A stretch of DNA of 64,000 nt from Burkholderiaceae bacterium. Its GTDB lineage: Bacteria; Pseudomonadota; Gammaproteobacteria; Burkholderiales; Burkholderiaceae_D. This document shows positions 36,881-48,816 of this stretch, piece after piece. Every line of letters starts with the position of its first letter. Within the stretch, counting starts at the first letter, position 1. The DNA lies in assembly GCA_018882935.1 (NCBI GenBank), contig VERA01000002.1:1-64000 (forward strand), read 5' to 3'. The notes under the pieces are model-generated. The model worked only from the letters and a program-made list of their open reading frames with translations, was not told the DNA's origin and searched no databases. A program made the position numbers and the translations under genes.

Positions 36881-38302
36881 TCAATAACGATAGTGATCAG
36901 GCTTGTACGGGCCTTCTTTTTTGACACCAATGTACGCCGCCTGCTCTTCAGTCAGTTTCGTGAGCTGCGCATTGAGCGTTTTCAGCTGCAGCAACGCGAC
37001 TTTTTCGTCGAGATGCTTAGGCAGGGTGTAGACGCCGATAGGATAGTTCTCGGTTTTCGTGAACAGCTCGATCTGCGCGATGGTCTGGTTCGCAAACGAC
37101 GAGCTCATCACATACGATGGATGACCGGTACCGCAACCGAGGTTCACCAGACGGCCTTCGGCCAGCAAGATGATGCGCTTGCCATCCGGGAAAATCACAT
37201 GGTCTACCTGCGGCTTGATGTTTTCCCATGTGTACTGCTTCAGCGCGACCACTTCGATTTCATTGTCGAAGTGACCGATGTTGCAGACGATGGCTTGGTC
37301 TTTCATCTTCTTCATGTGCTCGTGTGTGATCACATGGTAGTTGCCGGTGGCGGTCACGAAAATATCTGCATGCTCTGCAGCGTATTCCATGGTGACGACA
37401 CGGTAGCCTTCCATCGCCGCTTGCAGCGCGCAGATCGGATCAACCTCGGTCACCCACACTTGCGCCGACAGCGCGCGCAACGCCTGGGCTGAGCCTTTAC
37501 CCACATCGCCATAGCCAGCAACAACCGCTACCTTGCCGGCGATCATGACATCAGTGGCGCGTTTGATCGCATCGACCAGCGACTCACGGCAGCCGTACAG
37601 GTTGTCGAATTTGGACTTGGTGACCGAGTCATTCACGTTGATAGCCGGGAAGGCCAGTTTGCCTTCATTGAACATCTGGTAAAGGCGATGCACGCCGGTC
37701 GTCGTCTCTTCGGTCACACCTTTGATTTTCGCCAGACGCGTCGAGTACCAAGTCGGATCGGTAGCAAGTTTTTTCTTGATCGAGTTGAACAGGCATACCG
37801 CTTCTTCCGAATCCGGATTCGCCAGCACGCTGATGTCTTTCTCCGCGCGCGTACCGAGATGTAGCAGCAAGGTAGCGTCACCACCGTCATCGAGAATCAT
37901 GTTCGAGTAGCCGCCATCGGGCCACTCGAAAATGCGGTGCGTGAAATCCCAGTATTCGTCGAGGTTCTCGCCCTTGAACGCAAAGACTGCGGTGCCATTC
38001 GCCGCGATCGCGGCGGCAGCATGGTCTTGCGTGGAGTAGATGTTGCAAGACGCCCAACGAACTTCTGCACCCAGCGCCTCAAGGGTCTGGATCAGCACAG
38101 CGGTTTGTATGGTCATGTGCAAAGAGCCAGTGATACGCGCGCCTTTGAGTGGCTTGCTGGCAGCGAATTCTTCGCGAATCGCCATCAGACCGGGCATTTC
38201 GGTCTCGGCGATTCTGATTTCTTTATTGCCCCACTCGGCCAGACTGATGTCGGCAACGTGGTAATCGTGGGTAGTAGCTGATTTGAGTACGGCGCTCATC
38301 AC
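36881..38302 (-). CDS. ahcY: Adenosylhomocysteinase
   Basis: [48 protein letters not shown]-terminal YKPDHYRY. Confidence 0.97.
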   Translation of the reverse strand: MMSAVLKSATTHDYHVADISLAEWGNKEIRIAETEMPGLMAIREEFAASKPLKGARITGSLHMTIQTAVLIQTLEALGAEVRWASCNIYSTQDHAAAAIAANGTAVFAFKGENLDEYWDFTHRIFEWPDGGYSNMILDDGGDATLLLHLGTRAEKDISVLANPDSEEAVCLFNSIKKKLATDPTWYSTRLAKIKGVTEETTTGVHRLYQMFNEGKLAFPAINVNDSVTKSKFDNLYGCRESLVDAIKRATDVMIAGKVAVVAGYGDVGKGSAQALRALSAQVWVTEVDPICALQAAMEGYRVVTMEYAAEHADIFVTATGNYHVITHEHMKKMKDQAIVCNIGHFDNEIEVVALKQYTWENIKPQVDHVIFPDGKRIILLAEGRLVNLGCGTGHPSYVMSSSFANQTIAQIELFTKTENYPIGVYTLPKHLDEKVALLQLKTLNAQLTKLTEEQAAYIGVKKEGPYKPDHYRY

Positions 38303-38329
38303 GCCCTCCTTTCATTAAATCGAAAAAAG

Positions 38330-38395
38330 TAACGTGAGCGCCGTTGCTGAGTTTGCCAAGCCTGGCGAGTGAAAACCCGTCGCAACGCTCCTTGG
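38330..38395 (-). promoter_or_regulatory. SAH riboswitch upstream of ahcY
   Basis: Minus strand reads gccaaggagcgttgcgacgggttttcactcgccaggcttggcaaactcagcaacggcgctcacgtt, matching GAGGaGCGcUGC / GCCAGGCU / AACGGCGCUCACGU conserved blocks. Confidence 0.88.
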
Positions 38396-38419
38396 CAGCT
38401 CGCTATTCTAAACGAATAA

Positions 38420-39583
38420 TCAAATACCAGCTGCGGCCTTCAATGCAGCAGCCTTGTCGGTACGCTCCCAGCTGAACTCGGGTTCGTCGCGACCAAAGTG
38501 ACCGTAAGCCGCTGACTTGCGATAGATCGGTCGCAGCAGATTCAGCATCTGCACAATACCTTTCGGTCGCAGATCAAAATGCTCGCGCACCAGCTGCTCG
38601 ATTTTTTCGTCGCTGACTTTGCCGGTGCCGAAGGTGGTGACCATTACCGAGGTTGGCTTGGCGATGCCAATCGCATAAGAAATTTGAATCTGGCACTTCG
38701 ACGCCAAACCGGCGGCAACGATATTCTTGGCCACATAACGACCAGCGTAAGCGGCGGAGCGATCAACCTTGGACGGGTCTTTGCCTGAAAATGCGCCGCC
38801 ACCGTGGGGCGCTGCGCCGCCATAGGTATCAACGATGATTTTGCGACCGGTGAGGCCACAATCGCCCTGCGGACCACCAATCACGAAGCGCCCGGTCGGG
38901 TTCACCAGATAACGCGTGTTTTTCAGCCACTCGGCGGGCACCACCGGCTTGATGATCATTTCGATCGATGCCTCTTCGATCTGCTTGTGCTCGACTTCAG
39001 GCGCGTGCTGCGTTGACAGCACGATGGTATCGATCGCGACCGGTTTGCCATCGACATACTTGAGCGTGACCTGCGACTTGGCGTCAGGCCGCAACCACGC
39101 CAAGCGACCGTCTTTGCGCAAATGCGACTGACGCTCGACGATACGGTGCGCGTAGTAAATAGCAGCAGGCATTAAATCAGGGGTCTCGTCGCAGGCATAA
39201 CCAAACATCAAGCCCTGATCGCCAGCACCTTGGTCGAGGTCAAGCCCTTTGCCCTCATCGACACCCTGAGCAATATCCGGTGACTGCTTGTCATACGCGA
39301 CCAGTACCGCGCAGCCTTTGTAGTCGATACCGTAGTCGGTGTTGTCGTAGCCGATGTCTTTGAGGGTGTCGCGCGCGACTTTTATGTAATCTACATTCGC
39401 GCTCGTGGTGATCTCGCCTGCCAGCACAACCAAGCCGGTATTGCAGAGCGTTTCAGCGGCGACGCGCGCACGCGGGTCTTGATCCAAAATGGCATCAAGA
39501 ATTGCATCGGAAATTTGATCGGCGACTTTGTCCGGGTGACCCTCGGAAACCGATTCGGAGGTAAACAAGTACTCGTTAGACAT
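38420..39583 (-). CDS. metK: S-adenosylmethionine synthetase
   Basis: [52 protein letters not shown]. Confidence 0.97.
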   Translation of the reverse strand: MSNEYLFTSESVSEGHPDKVADQISDAILDAILDQDPRARVAAETLCNTGLVVLAGEITTSANVDYIKVARDTLKDIGYDNTDYGIDYKGCAVLVAYDKQSPDIAQGVDEGKGLDLDQGAGDQGLMFGYACDETPDLMPAAIYYAHRIVERQSHLRKDGRLAWLRPDAKSQVTLKYVDGKPVAIDTIVLSTQHAPEVEHKQIEEASIEMIIKPVVPAEWLKNTRYLVNPTGRFVIGGPQGDCGLTGRKIIVDTYGGAAPHGGGAFSGKDPSKVDRSAAYAGRYVAKNIVAAGLASKCQIQISYAIGIAKPTSVMVTTFGTGKVSDEKIEQLVREHFDLRPKGIVQMLNLLRPIYRKSAAYGHFGRDEPEFSWERTDKAAALKAAAGI

Positions 39584-39818
39584 GCAAGCTCCCAAAAGCT
39601 GGTTAACACGTTGTCGCGGTCAACTCGGTGAGCCTGCGACGCTTTAGCGAAATTTGTAGACCGCCTCGCAAGTTGTCTATTAACTCGGCGGTGATGACGC
39701 GTGGTATTTTACTGAGTTTGCACGAAATCAGCAAAGCCCCGCTTTATTCCGCAATGGTATTCCCTCAGCTTTACATTTTGCTAGCGTTGCGGTGGCTGCA
39801 CGTCATCGAGGTGCCAGC

Positions 39819-40700
39819 ATGCGCCTGATACTTGCGCTGATATGGGTATTGCATTGGCTGCCACTGCCTGTGCTGGGTCGTATTGGCGAGTTGTTCGGTG
39901 AAGTGCTGTACATGCTAATGCGTGAGCGGCGCCGGATTACCTTGACCAACCTGTCGCTCTGCTTCCCCGATTCGTCATCACATGAGCGGCAGTCACTAGC
40001 GCGCGCGCATTTTCGCTCGTACGCACGCAGCGTACTGGAACGCGGCATTCTTTGGTGGGGCTCGCCCGCGCGGTTGCAGCGATTGATTGATATCGATCCT
40101 GAAGTGCCAACGCAAAGCTCGATCGAGCAGCCGACTATTTTTCTTTGTCCGCATTTTGTATGTCTGGAGGTGGCGGGTGTCGCGATCACCATGCGCGGAC
40201 CGCTTTGCTCCATCTACACGCAGCAACGGAATAGAGTGTTTGATCAGGCACTGCGCGATGGTCGCTCGCGTTTTGCGTCCCGCGAGGAGGCCGATCGCTT
40301 CCTGATCTCACGCGGCGACGGTATCAAGCCGATTATTCGTGCAATGCGAAATGGTCGGCCTTTCCTGATGCTGCCTGATATGGACTTTGGTCCGCGCGAG
40401 TCTATCTTCGTGCCGTTCTTTGGGGTTCCGGCCGCGACACTCACCGCGCCGGCACGACTCGCCGCAACAACGCAGGGACAAGTGATTCCTGTTACCACGC
40501 AGTTCAGACCACATTATCAAGGCTGGCGGGTGTGTTTTCACCCGGCTTGGAAAGATTTCCCCGGTGACGATATCACCGCAGCGACGCGGCGCATGAATGA
40601 GTTCATCGAAGCGCAAGTAATGCGCGCGCCGGCCGAGTATTTTTGGTCGCATAAACGCTTCAAAACCAGACCGGAAGGTGCGCCCTCCGTATATGCATAA
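39819..40700 (+). CDS. LpxL/HtrB-like lysophospholipid/lipid A acyltransferase
   Basis: [59 protein letters not shown]. Confidence 0.85.
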   Translation: MRLILALIWVLHWLPLPVLGRIGELFGEVLYMLMRERRRITLTNLSLCFPDSSSHERQSLARAHFRSYARSVLERGILWWGSPARLQRLIDIDPEVPTQSSIEQPTIFLCPHFVCLEVAGVAITMRGPLCSIYTQQRNRVFDQALRDGRSRFASREEADRFLISRGDGIKPIIRAMRNGRPFLMLPDMDFGPRESIFVPFFGVPAATLTAPARLAATTQGQVIPVTTQFRPHYQGWRVCFHPAWKDFPGDDITAATRRMNEFIEAQVMRAPAEYFWSHKRFKTRPEGAPSVYA

Positions 40701-40749
40701 CAACGCTGGCCGGCATAATTTTAAAAAATTGATCCATCCGCAGACAACC

Positions 40750-41601
40750 ATGAAAATCAAATTTACCAAGATGCACGGTGCAGGTAACGACTTTATCGTG
40801 ATTGATGCAGTACGCCAGTCGGTGAATTTGACTGCCGAGCAATGCCGGCAATTAGCCGATCGTCGCCTTGGTATCGGCGCTGACCAAATTTTAGTTGTTG
40901 AGCGACCGTCACAAGCGGGGATTGATTTTCGCTATCGAATTTTCAATTCGGATGGCGGCGAGGTAGAGCAGTGCGGCAACGGCGCACGTGCGTTTGTAAA
41001 ATTTGTCGTTGAAAAAGGGCTGACCGAGCAGCGCGAGATTCGCGTTGAAACAATGTCGGGCGTTATTTCACCGCGCTTGGAAGATGACGGTCAGGTCACG
41101 GTCAACATGGGCGCGCCGGTGCTTGCAGTGGAGCGCGTGCCGTTCGATAGCAGCGGTTTGCAACCCAGCCAAGTTGGGCAGATCGCACTGTGGCCACTTG
41201 AGGTTAATGGCTCATCTGTGTCGATCGCTGCGCTGTCGATGGGTAATCCGCATGCGGTGCAATGGGTGAGCAACGTCGATGATGCGCCAGTTGCCGCGCA
41301 AGGCCCGCTGATCGAGCACCATCAGCGCTTTCCGCGCCGTGTGAACGCCGGCTTCATGCAATTGGTCGACCGCGGCCACATTCGCTTGCGGGTGTTCGAG
41401 CGCGGTGCCGGAGAAACGCTCGCCTGTGGCACCGGCGCCTGCGCCGCCGTAGTCGCAGGTATTTTGCACGGCGATCTTGATTCACCCGTCGCAGTTGACA
41501 CTCGCGGTGGACGGCTGACGATTAGCTGGCAGGGCGGAGAGTCTCCCGTGATGCTGACCGGCCCGGCGGTGAGCGTGTTCGAGGGAAGTTTCGAAAGCTA
41601 A
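40750..41601 (+). CDS. dapF: Diaminopimelate epimerase
   Basis: [43 protein letters not shown]. Confidence 0.95.
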   Translation: MKIKFTKMHGAGNDFIVIDAVRQSVNLTAEQCRQLADRRLGIGADQILVVERPSQAGIDFRYRIFNSDGGEVEQCGNGARAFVKFVVEKGLTEQREIRVETMSGVISPRLEDDGQVTVNMGAPVLAVERVPFDSSGLQPSQVGQIALWPLEVNGSSVSIAALSMGNPHAVQWVSNVDDAPVAAQGPLIEHHQRFPRRVNAGFMQLVDRGHIRLRVFERGAGETLACGTGACAAVVAGILHGDLDSPVAVDTRGGRLTISWQGGESPVMLTGPAVSVFEGSFES

Positions 41602-41635
41602 AACATGCCGGGCGTGGATTGAGCGGCTTCTATGC

Positions 41636-43198
41636 TCACGACGAGCGGCTGCGTCGACTTTGCGATTCTCTTCTGGGGCTGAAGATACTTCGAAAGCGGT
41701 ACAAGCGCTGCCGGTAATTTCCTTCCGGACCGACACGGCCATGTGGCTCGGCGATGTCGAATATTCGCGCGGCGCGTTCCAGTGCGCGCCGCTGTTCACC
41801 CGTCTCTACCTGTATCAGCCGACGTCGGCTACGCGGATGTGATTTACGGATATCGACCTCAAGACAATGGCCATGGTCTGAGGATTCCACATTAATCAGC
41901 AATGCCTCGGCCCGACTCAAGCCAAACCAGTACGCCAATTCGACGCGGGCGGCGAGGAAGGGATACTGGCTACTGACATCACGATTGAACGAGGCGCGCG
42001 CCGCTATCGCCCACTCGGTGCGGCGCACCGGCGGCGCAATACGATTAAGCATGGCGGCCGCTTGCTGATCGCCCTGACTTGCCGCTTTTTGCAGCCAGTA
42101 CACGGCGCGCACATCGGCACGCGGATCAACACGGCGCGATCGCCACGCAAGATGCGCTAATTCGAGTTGAGCAGCGCGATGGCCGGCCGCGCCAGACAGC
42201 TCCAGACATCGGCGCGATTCCTTGATGCTGCGACGTGAAAACTCCGGCTTGAGATAAATTCGTGAGATTGCAAACCAAGCCGCTGCCTCGCCACTCTCGG
42301 CGGCCAACGACAACCACCGGATGGCTTTTTTGTAGTGAGCGACACCGGGCAGTCGCCGCACTCGTTTTCCATTTTCATCCATGCGCGCCGCCAGCAAGCC
42401 GTACTCCAGCTGTGCTTTGGCATCTCCACCTTCTGCCGCGATTCTCATATACCGCTCGGCCAAGCGGAGATTGACCTCAGCCTGGCCCATGATTGCCTGT
42501 GCACAGCGAAGAAACAGGCTGAGTTGTGTCTTGCTCGGGGTGATACGGTGTATGGATGGGCCGTGGCAACGGCGATCCAGATCTTGCGCGATCGGCAGCG
42601 CCCACAACAGGAATTTATTTGCGTCGCCCTGCTGCCACCAATAATCCGCCATGGCGTATTGCGCATCGGCGATACCGCCCAGCGCCGCCTTGGTCACTAA
42701 CTCGATGATCTGACTTCGTCGCTTGTTGATCTGCGCTGTCACCGGCTGCGGACCGCCGCTCAGCAGCTCGTGCAGTCCGAGCTGCTGCGCCAGCAGCCAC
42801 TGCGCGTCAGCCAAGCCCGCCTCGGCTGCGCCGGTCAGGGCCCGCATGGATTTTTGACGCAGCCCGTCGTCAGCTCGTAGCCAGCAGCTGAATACCAGCA
42901 TCGCGAACACCAATCCGGCGCGCGCCGATTTGCCTTCAAAAGCCCGCTCGTACCAGAGCGCCACACGTAACGGGTCTTCGGCCTGTAGCGCCACCGCGTA
43001 CGACACATGTTCGCCAATCAGCATCCATGCCTCTTGCTGATTTTGCTCGGCGGCTTTCTCCAGCCAATGCAGCGCGGTGGGGTGACTTTGAGGCAGGTTG
43101 GTGCTGCCGAACAGGTAGCGCTTACCGAGCGCCAGCTGGGCCTGCGGATGGCCAGCGCGCGCAGAGCGAATGATTAGCAGTTCCTCTCGGTTGGCCAT
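41636..43198 (-). CDS. Sel1-like repeat protein
   Basis: Repeated A-x-G-x-A-x-A-Q-x-x-L-(A/G) motifs, e.g. AGHPQAQLALGKRYLFG, AAEGGDAKAQLEYGLLAA. Confidence 0.78.
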   Translation of the reverse strand: MANREELLIIRSARAGHPQAQLALGKRYLFGSTNLPQSHPTALHWLEKAAEQNQQEAWMLIGEHVSYAVALQAEDPLRVALWYERAFEGKSARAGLVFAMLVFSCWLRADDGLRQKSMRALTGAAEAGLADAQWLLAQQLGLHELLSGGPQPVTAQINKRRSQIIELVTKAALGGIADAQYAMADYWWQQGDANKFLLWALPIAQDLDRRCHGPSIHRITPSKTQLSLFLRCAQAIMGQAEVNLRLAERYMRIAAEGGDAKAQLEYGLLAARMDENGKRVRRLPGVAHYKKAIRWLSLAAESGEAAAWFAISRIYLKPEFSRRSIKESRRCLELSGAAGHRAAQLELAHLAWRSRRVDPRADVRAVYWLQKAASQGDQQAAAMLNRIAPPVRRTEWAIAARASFNRDVSSQYPFLAARVELAYWFGLSRAEALLINVESSDHGHCLEVDIRKSHPRSRRRLIQVETGEQRRALERAARIFDIAEPHGRVGPEGNYRQRLYRFRSIFSPRRESQSRRSRSS

Positions 43199-43437
43199 GA
43201 CGCGGTGGCAGAGTCGGAAAAATTATCAAAACAAAAACATCCGAACTCTGCGGTCTGACTGCTGGCACGTCAACGTCAGGCAGTGTCAATAAAACAACGT
43301 CATTTGCAAACTCGCAACGAGCGTCCCAAGAGGTGAGCGCTGACGTAGCCACTGTTGTCGCTATTTCCATTTCGTTAATTAATGTTCGCGCATCCGACTC
43401 GTGCGGATTGCTCTAAAACTCTCACTTGGGGAAAACA

Positions 43438-44523
43438 ATGAAGAAATTGACTATCGCGCTGGCTATCGCGGGCGCCATGACCGGTGCTGCTCAGGCTCAA
43501 TCGTCGGTTGAGATTTACGGTATCGCGGACGTGGGCTTTGTTCGCGAGACAGGCAACGTCGGTGGCGGTGTAGCTGCCGGCAACAAAATCACCAGCGGCG
43601 CGCAGTCGGGCACCCGACTCGGCTTCAAAGGCAAGGAAGACCTCGGCGGCGGCCTGAATGCATTTTTCGTGCTGGAAACGGGTATCGCTGCCGATAGAGG
43701 TGGGTTCAACCAAGGACGAACCACCAACGCAAATAAACCCTACGACGACGCCAGCGTGACGATTGGCTCGGGCTTTGCGCGCCAGAGCTTCATCGGCCTG
43801 CAGGGTGATTTCGGTACCTTGAGCCTGGGCCGTCAGTACACCTCCTACTTCCTTACCCTTAGCCAAGTGGCTGATCCATTTGCCGCCGGCCTCGCAGGTA
43901 ACGCGCAAAACCTGATGCTGCCCCCAAGCGGGAACGCGATCACCTCGCTTGATCGCGCGATCCGCATGGATAACGCCATCAAATACGTGACCCCGGTATT
44001 TGAAAACTTCAGCGGTGAAATCGCTTATGGTTTTGGCGAGACTCCAGGCAATAGTGACGCTGACCGCGTTATTACCGCATCGGTGGGCTACGACAGCAAG
44101 CCGCTGAATGTTCGGCTAGCCTACTACGAGAAAAACAATCAGTTTGATACAGCCAGCCTGAAGAGCACCCTGCTCGCTGCCAACTACGACTTTGAAGTCG
44201 CCAAGGTGTTTGCCGCGTATTCCGACAACAATTGGGCCGAGCAGGGCAAGAGCCGGAATTACCTGATTGGTGCCACCGTACCCTATGGCGCGCACAAATT
44301 CATCGCCTCGTACATCCGTGCCGATGGCCGTGGAACGAATGCCGCCAATGATGCTGATCAGTGGGGTATTGGCTACACCTATAGCTTGTCCAAGCGCACC
44401 AATCTGTATGCGGCCTATGGCTATATCGGCAATGACGGCAGCGCCACTTACACCGTGGGTAACAACTCGGAAAACGGCACCAGCAACAAAGCCTTCAACC
44501 TGGGTGTGCGTCACGTATTCTGA
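43438..44523 (+). CDS. Gram-negative porin (porin_4/OmpC-like)
   Basis: SSVEIYGIADVGFVRETG...SGTRLGFKGKEDLGGGLNAFFVLE...LSLGRQYT; C-terminal LGVRHVF. Confidence 0.93.
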   Translation: MKKLTIALAIAGAMTGAAQAQSSVEIYGIADVGFVRETGNVGGGVAAGNKITSGAQSGTRLGFKGKEDLGGGLNAFFVLETGIAADRGGFNQGRTTNANKPYDDASVTIGSGFARQSFIGLQGDFGTLSLGRQYTSYFLTLSQVADPFAAGLAGNAQNLMLPPSGNAITSLDRAIRMDNAIKYVTPVFENFSGEIAYGFGETPGNSDADRVITASVGYDSKPLNVRLAYYEKNNQFDTASLKSTLLAANYDFEVAKVFAAYSDNNWAEQGKSRNYLIGATVPYGAHKFIASYIRADGRGTNAANDADQWGIGYTYSLSKRTNLYAAYGYIGNDGSATYTVGNNSENGTSNKAFNLGVRHVF

Positions 44524-44640
44524 TTTATCGCGAGCCCCTTGGCTCGAACAAGATTCATCGCCGACCCACCAGTCGGTGTTGGATAGGCTGGTCTGGTTTC
44601 AGCCTGCAGAGTTTTCTGCGAATGTAATCTCCTCTCTTCA

Positions 44641-44665
44641 CGGCACCTTCGGGTGCCGTTTTTTT
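44641..44665 (+). terminator. Rho-independent terminator downstream of the porin
   Basis: cggcacc-ttcg-ggtgccg followed by ttttttt. Confidence 0.88.
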
Positions 44666-44741
44666 GCTTGCGGGTAGTCTGCGTGAAGCAGGTAAAATCT
44701 GCGCCGCCGCACCCATTACCCACTATTACCCCATCAACACC

Positions 44742-45407
44742 ATGAACTCACAGCCCGATGCCGAAGCGGTAGCGCAATTTCTGCAACAGCATCCGGATTT
44801 TTTCGATCACTACCCGGACATCGTGGCCGAGTTGCGGCTGACCACGGCACTTGGCGGACGCACTGTCTCGCTCCAAGAGCGACAAGTTGAGATACTGCGC
44901 GACAAGGTTAGGCAGCTAGAGCTAAAGCTTGCTGCGTTTATGCGCAACGCCAGCGGTAATGAGCTAATCATGGCCAATCTGCATCAGTGGACGCTGCAAC
45001 TGCTTTCCGATGCTGATCCCGCCCGGCGTCCAGCCGAGTTGGTTGGTGCCATTCGATCATGCTTTGATGTGCCGGAAGCCACCCTGCGACTTTGGGATAC
45101 GAAAGCCGAATTTTCAGATGAAGACTTTATTGTCGATGACGACGAGGCGCGCAGCTTCGCGAATACGCACAGCGCCCCGGTGTGCGGCGCACTAGCGCGG
45201 CAACCCGGCACCCTATGGCTGGATAATGCAACGTCGATGCAATCTGTCGCTTTGCTACCGCTACGAAAATCCGGATCAGAGACAAGCTTCGGGTTGATGG
45301 TGTTGGGCTCGCCTGATCCGCAGCGGTTCGCCGCCGACTTGGCAACCGACATTCTTGCCCGTGTCAGCGATATTGCCAGCGCGCGGCTGCTGCCGCTCAT
45401 CAACTAA
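44742..45407 (+). CDS. DUF484 family protein
   Basis: VAQFLQQHPDFFDHYPDIVAELRL...VSLQERQVEILRDKVRQLELKL. Confidence 0.87.
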   Translation: MNSQPDAEAVAQFLQQHPDFFDHYPDIVAELRLTTALGGRTVSLQERQVEILRDKVRQLELKLAAFMRNASGNELIMANLHQWTLQLLSDADPARRPAELVGAIRSCFDVPEATLRLWDTKAEFSDEDFIVDDDEARSFANTHSAPVCGALARQPGTLWLDNATSMQSVALLPLRKSGSETSFGLMVLGSPDPQRFAADLATDILARVSDIASARLLPLIN

Positions 45408-45416
45408 GGTAGCGCC

Positions 45417-46385
45417 GTGAGCAGCGCCGACACACAGATTGCCGGCTACCTCGAGCATCTTCAAACTCAGCGCAAGCTGTCGCTGCACACACTCGACAAT
45501 TACCGCCGCGACCTTGAGCAACTCAAGCATTTCATTGCAAAGCAACTCCCTGCGCGTGAACTCGCTAGCCTGACTCAAGCTGATATCAGGCGCTGTACCA
45601 GCCAACTTCATGCGCGCGGCTTGTCTCCCAGCTCGATCGCACGCAAGTTATCGGCATGGCGCGGCATGTTTGCCTGGCTGGCCTTCCATCACACCATCGC
45701 TGCGAATCCGGTCGATGGTGTGCGCGCACCCAAACGCACTAAATCCCTGCCCAAAGCACTGGGGGTTGATGACGCGGTTCGTCTGGTATCAAGCACCGTC
45801 AATAGCGACGAGCAATCGGCCGTGCGCGACGCATGCAACAAGGCGATGTTTGAGCTGCTTTATTCCAGCGGACTGCGCGTCGCGGAGCTGACCAGCCTCG
45901 ATATGCATCACGTAAAAACTGCCGCCTACGAGTCGCAAAGCTGGATTGCTCTGGATGAGGGCGAGCTCACTGTTACCGGCAAAGGCAGCAAGCGCCGCAG
46001 CGTACCGATGGGCACGGCCGCCATCGCCGCATTACGCGACTGGCTTGCGGTTCGACCACAGCTTCAGCGGGCCGACACTGGGCATGACGCTTATGCGCTG
46101 TTTTTATCGGCGCGCGGACATCGCATCACGGCACGCGAAGTGCAGCGCCGTATCAAGGCCCATGCACAAGCTCTTGGCATACCCGCCAACGTTCACCCGC
46201 ACGTGCTGCGTCACTCGTTCGCGTCGCATGTGCTGCAATCGTCTGGCGATCTGCGCGCGGTACAAGAGATGCTTGGCCATGCCTCGATCGCCTCGACACA
46301 AGTTTATACTTCGCTGGATTTTCAACGGCTGGCACAAGTCTATGATGCAGCCCATCCGCGCGCAAAAAAACAAAGTGGCCGTTGA
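45417..46385 (+). CDS. xerC: Tyrosine recombinase XerC
   Basis: LYSSGLRVAELTSLD; HVLRHSFASHVLQSSGDLRAVQEMLGHASIASTQVYT; downstream of DUF484. Confidence 0.92.
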   Translation: MSSADTQIAGYLEHLQTQRKLSLHTLDNYRRDLEQLKHFIAKQLPARELASLTQADIRRCTSQLHARGLSPSSIARKLSAWRGMFAWLAFHHTIAANPVDGVRAPKRTKSLPKALGVDDAVRLVSSTVNSDEQSAVRDACNKAMFELLYSSGLRVAELTSLDMHHVKTAAYESQSWIALDEGELTVTGKGSKRRSVPMGTAAIAALRDWLAVRPQLQRADTGHDAYALFLSARGHRITAREVQRRIKAHAQALGIPANVHPHVLRHSFASHVLQSSGDLRAVQEMLGHASIASTQVYTSLDFQRLAQVYDAAHPRAKKQSGR

Positions 46386-46563
46386 ATAGAGCATTCGCAC
46401 GAATAAGCACGACGCTGAAATAATCGCTGGATGAACTGTCGCATATCGTGGCTACTGTTGGCATTTATTAGCTAGTGCGCAGCGCTGGTCGCGATTAATC
46501 ACCGGCACTTACTATGACTTCCTGTTACCCGCCATCCTTGATTTTATTTTTTACTGGAACACC

Positions 46564-47649
46564 ATGGCACTGATCCCCGCTACCATCCTCACCGGCTTTC
46601 TCGGCTCGGGTAAAACCACGCTGCTCAATCGTATTCTGCGCGAGCCGCATGGTATGAAAATCGCCGTTATTGAAAATGAATTTGGTGAAGAAAATATAGA
46701 CAACGAAATTTTGGTCCAGGAGAGCAATGAGCAGATTGTCGAGATGAGTAATGGCTGTATCTGTTGCACTGTGCGCGGCGATCTGATTGCAGGTCTCAGT
46801 CAGCTGGCACAGAAACGGCGCGATGGCGTAGTGCAGTTTGATCGGGTAGTGATTGAAACCACCGGTCTTGCCAACCCTGGCCCAGTGGCACAAACCTTCT
46901 TCATGGACGAAGAGATAGGTGTTTCGTACTTGCTGGACGGGGTGATCACCGTGGTTGATGCAAGTCAGGCGATGCAGCAGCTTGATCGCTTCGAAGAAGC
47001 ACAACGCCAGATCGGCTTTGCCGACCGGATGCTGCTATCAAAGACCGATCTGGTATCGCCTGAATCTGTCCATACCCTGGAAGCACGGCTGAAAAAGATC
47101 AATCCGCGCGCACCCATCATGCGCTCGGAATTTGGTAAAGCACCCATCGATGAGATTCTGGATATTCGCGGCTTCAATTTGAATGAGAAACTCGAGATTG
47201 ATCCGGATTTTCTCAAAGCTGATGATCACGACCACGCCTGCGACGAGCACTGTGCGCATGATCACGATCACCACGGCCGTGATCAGGCACACGGTGATGA
47301 TCACGCCCACGGACATGCGCACGGGCATGGTCATGCGCACGGCGGACATACCGACAACATCTCGGCATTTGTTTTCCGCAGCGAGCGCCCGTTTGACCCA
47401 GGTAAGCTGGAAGAATTTATCGGTGGCCTGGTGCAGACATTCGGCCCGCGCATGCTGCGCTACAAAGGCGTGCTGTGGCTCGATGGTGCAACGCGCAAAG
47501 TGATCTTTCAAGGCGTGCACCAAACCATGGGAAGCGATTTGGGTTCACCCTGGGGGCAGAGCGAGCAGCGCGGCAGCAAAATAGTTTTCATCGGACAAAA
47601 CCTTCCAAAAGAAGTGTTCACTCAGGGCTTAACGCAGTGCCTTGCCTGA
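46564..47649 (+). CDS. COG0523 (CobW/YjiA) GTPase with His-rich loop
   Basis: [30 protein letters not shown]; His-rich [43 protein letters not shown]. Confidence 0.92.
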   Translation: MALIPATILTGFLGSGKTTLLNRILREPHGMKIAVIENEFGEENIDNEILVQESNEQIVEMSNGCICCTVRGDLIAGLSQLAQKRRDGVVQFDRVVIETTGLANPGPVAQTFFMDEEIGVSYLLDGVITVVDASQAMQQLDRFEEAQRQIGFADRMLLSKTDLVSPESVHTLEARLKKINPRAPIMRSEFGKAPIDEILDIRGFNLNEKLEIDPDFLKADDHDHACDEHCAHDHDHHGRDQAHGDDHAHGHAHGHGHAHGGHTDNISAFVFRSERPFDPGKLEEFIGGLVQTFGPRMLRYKGVLWLDGATRKVIFQGVHQTMGSDLGSPWGQSEQRGSKIVFIGQNLPKEVFTQGLTQCLA

Positions 47650-47880
47650 TTCTCGGTACAAGTTTGAAAACCTTTTTGCGAGTAAGCGCGAGTTACTTTG
47701 ATGAAACTGGCTGAAAATAACCGAAAGCTTGTTGCAGCAGACAACAATGTGATTACAATAGCCGCCGATTTCGATCCACCCTGCAAGGAGACATGATCAG
47801 GGCCTCGAAACGAAAGCCCGAAAGCACTGTGCGCCGGCAAAGTTGGCAAATAGTGTGCGGGTAGAATTCACCGACTCGTA

Positions 47881-48345
47881 GTGATGAAAGCAAGCGACGT
47901 GGCAACTACAACCAAAACCCCGAAGTCGACGAATGGCGCCCTGCTCACCGAAGAAGACATTCTGAAAATGAGCGACAAGGACTATATGAATCCCGCGCAG
48001 CTCGCATTCTTCAAAGCGCGCCTTCAACAACTCGAACGCGATCTGCTGAGAAATGCGGATGAAACGACCGAGCATCTGCGCGAGACCGTGCTGGTGCCTG
48101 ATCCTGCAGACCGCGCCACTATCGAAGAAGAACATGCACTCGAGCTACGCACGCGCGACCGTGAGCGTAAGCTGCTGAAGAAGGTGCAGCAATCGATCGC
48201 TTCGATTGATTCCGGTGACTACGGCTGGTGCGAAGAAACCGGTGAACCGATTGGTATTCCTCGATTGCTGGCGCGACCGACTGCAACGCTGTCGCTGGAA
48301 GCCCAGCAGCGGCGCGAGTTAAAGCAGAAACTATACGGTGACTGA
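47881..48345 (+). CDS. dksA: RNA polymerase-binding protein DksA (single-Cys type)
   Basis: YMNPAQLAFFKARLQQLERDLL; RATIEEEHALELRTRDRERKLLKKV; WCEETGEPIGIPRLLARPTATLSLEAQ. Confidence 0.93.
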   Translation: MMKASDVATTTKTPKSTNGALLTEEDILKMSDKDYMNPAQLAFFKARLQQLERDLLRNADETTEHLRETVLVPDPADRATIEEEHALELRTRDRERKLLKKVQQSIASIDSGDYGWCEETGEPIGIPRLLARPTATLSLEAQQRRELKQKLYGD

Positions 48346-48400
48346 GAAACTGTTAATTGCGCAGCCAGCGCAAGTAAGCTACCGACGCTGACATTTTGCT

Positions 48401-48763
48401 ATGTCTTTCATGACGCTGATACATCGACACCGAAATCCGCAACGCGCCCTCACCGTCGCGTTGTTGGTGTTGAGCATGCTGCTGTCGCAGTGGGTCGGTC
48501 TGACGCACGCCATCGCACACAGCGGCATTGTTTCAGCGCAAACAGCAACGTCGTCGGCCGGAGAGCCGCTCGAGCACACTAAATCGGCCAGTCATTGCGC
48601 CGCAGTTGATGCCGCCACGCTCGGTGCTAGCGTGGCCAGCAGTGATGTTTCATACGTTACGATTGTTCAGCATACCGCTGCGGCTCAGCCTCCAGTCAAA
48701 ACCGGTCTAAGCCGCCAACCCGCCCGCCACTTTCAACCCCGCGCACCTCCACAACTGGCCTGA
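48401..48763 (+). CDS. Small hypothetical secreted/membrane protein preceding a TonB-dependent receptor
   Basis: 120 aa; N-terminal hydrophobic segment LLVLSMLLSQWVGLTHAIAHSG; few Cys/His. Confidence 0.55.
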   Translation: MSFMTLIHRHRNPQRALTVALLVLSMLLSQWVGLTHAIAHSGIVSAQTATSSAGEPLEHTKSASHCAAVDAATLGASVASSDVSYVTIVQHTAAAQPPVKTGLSRQPARHFQPRAPPQLA

Positions 48764-48816
48764 TATCGCGCATCAGGCGTCGCTGATTCTGACAATCAGC
48801 GACCACAGTACTTTTT

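Noticed and set aside
47650-47880. Zur box upstream of dksA
   Set aside because: No clear palindromic match by eye
47881-48345. Loss of zinc cysteines in DksA as a novelty on its own
   Set aside because: C-T-S-A type DksA proteins are known and, to my recollection, common in alpha/betaproteobacteria; only the neighbourhood is worth noting
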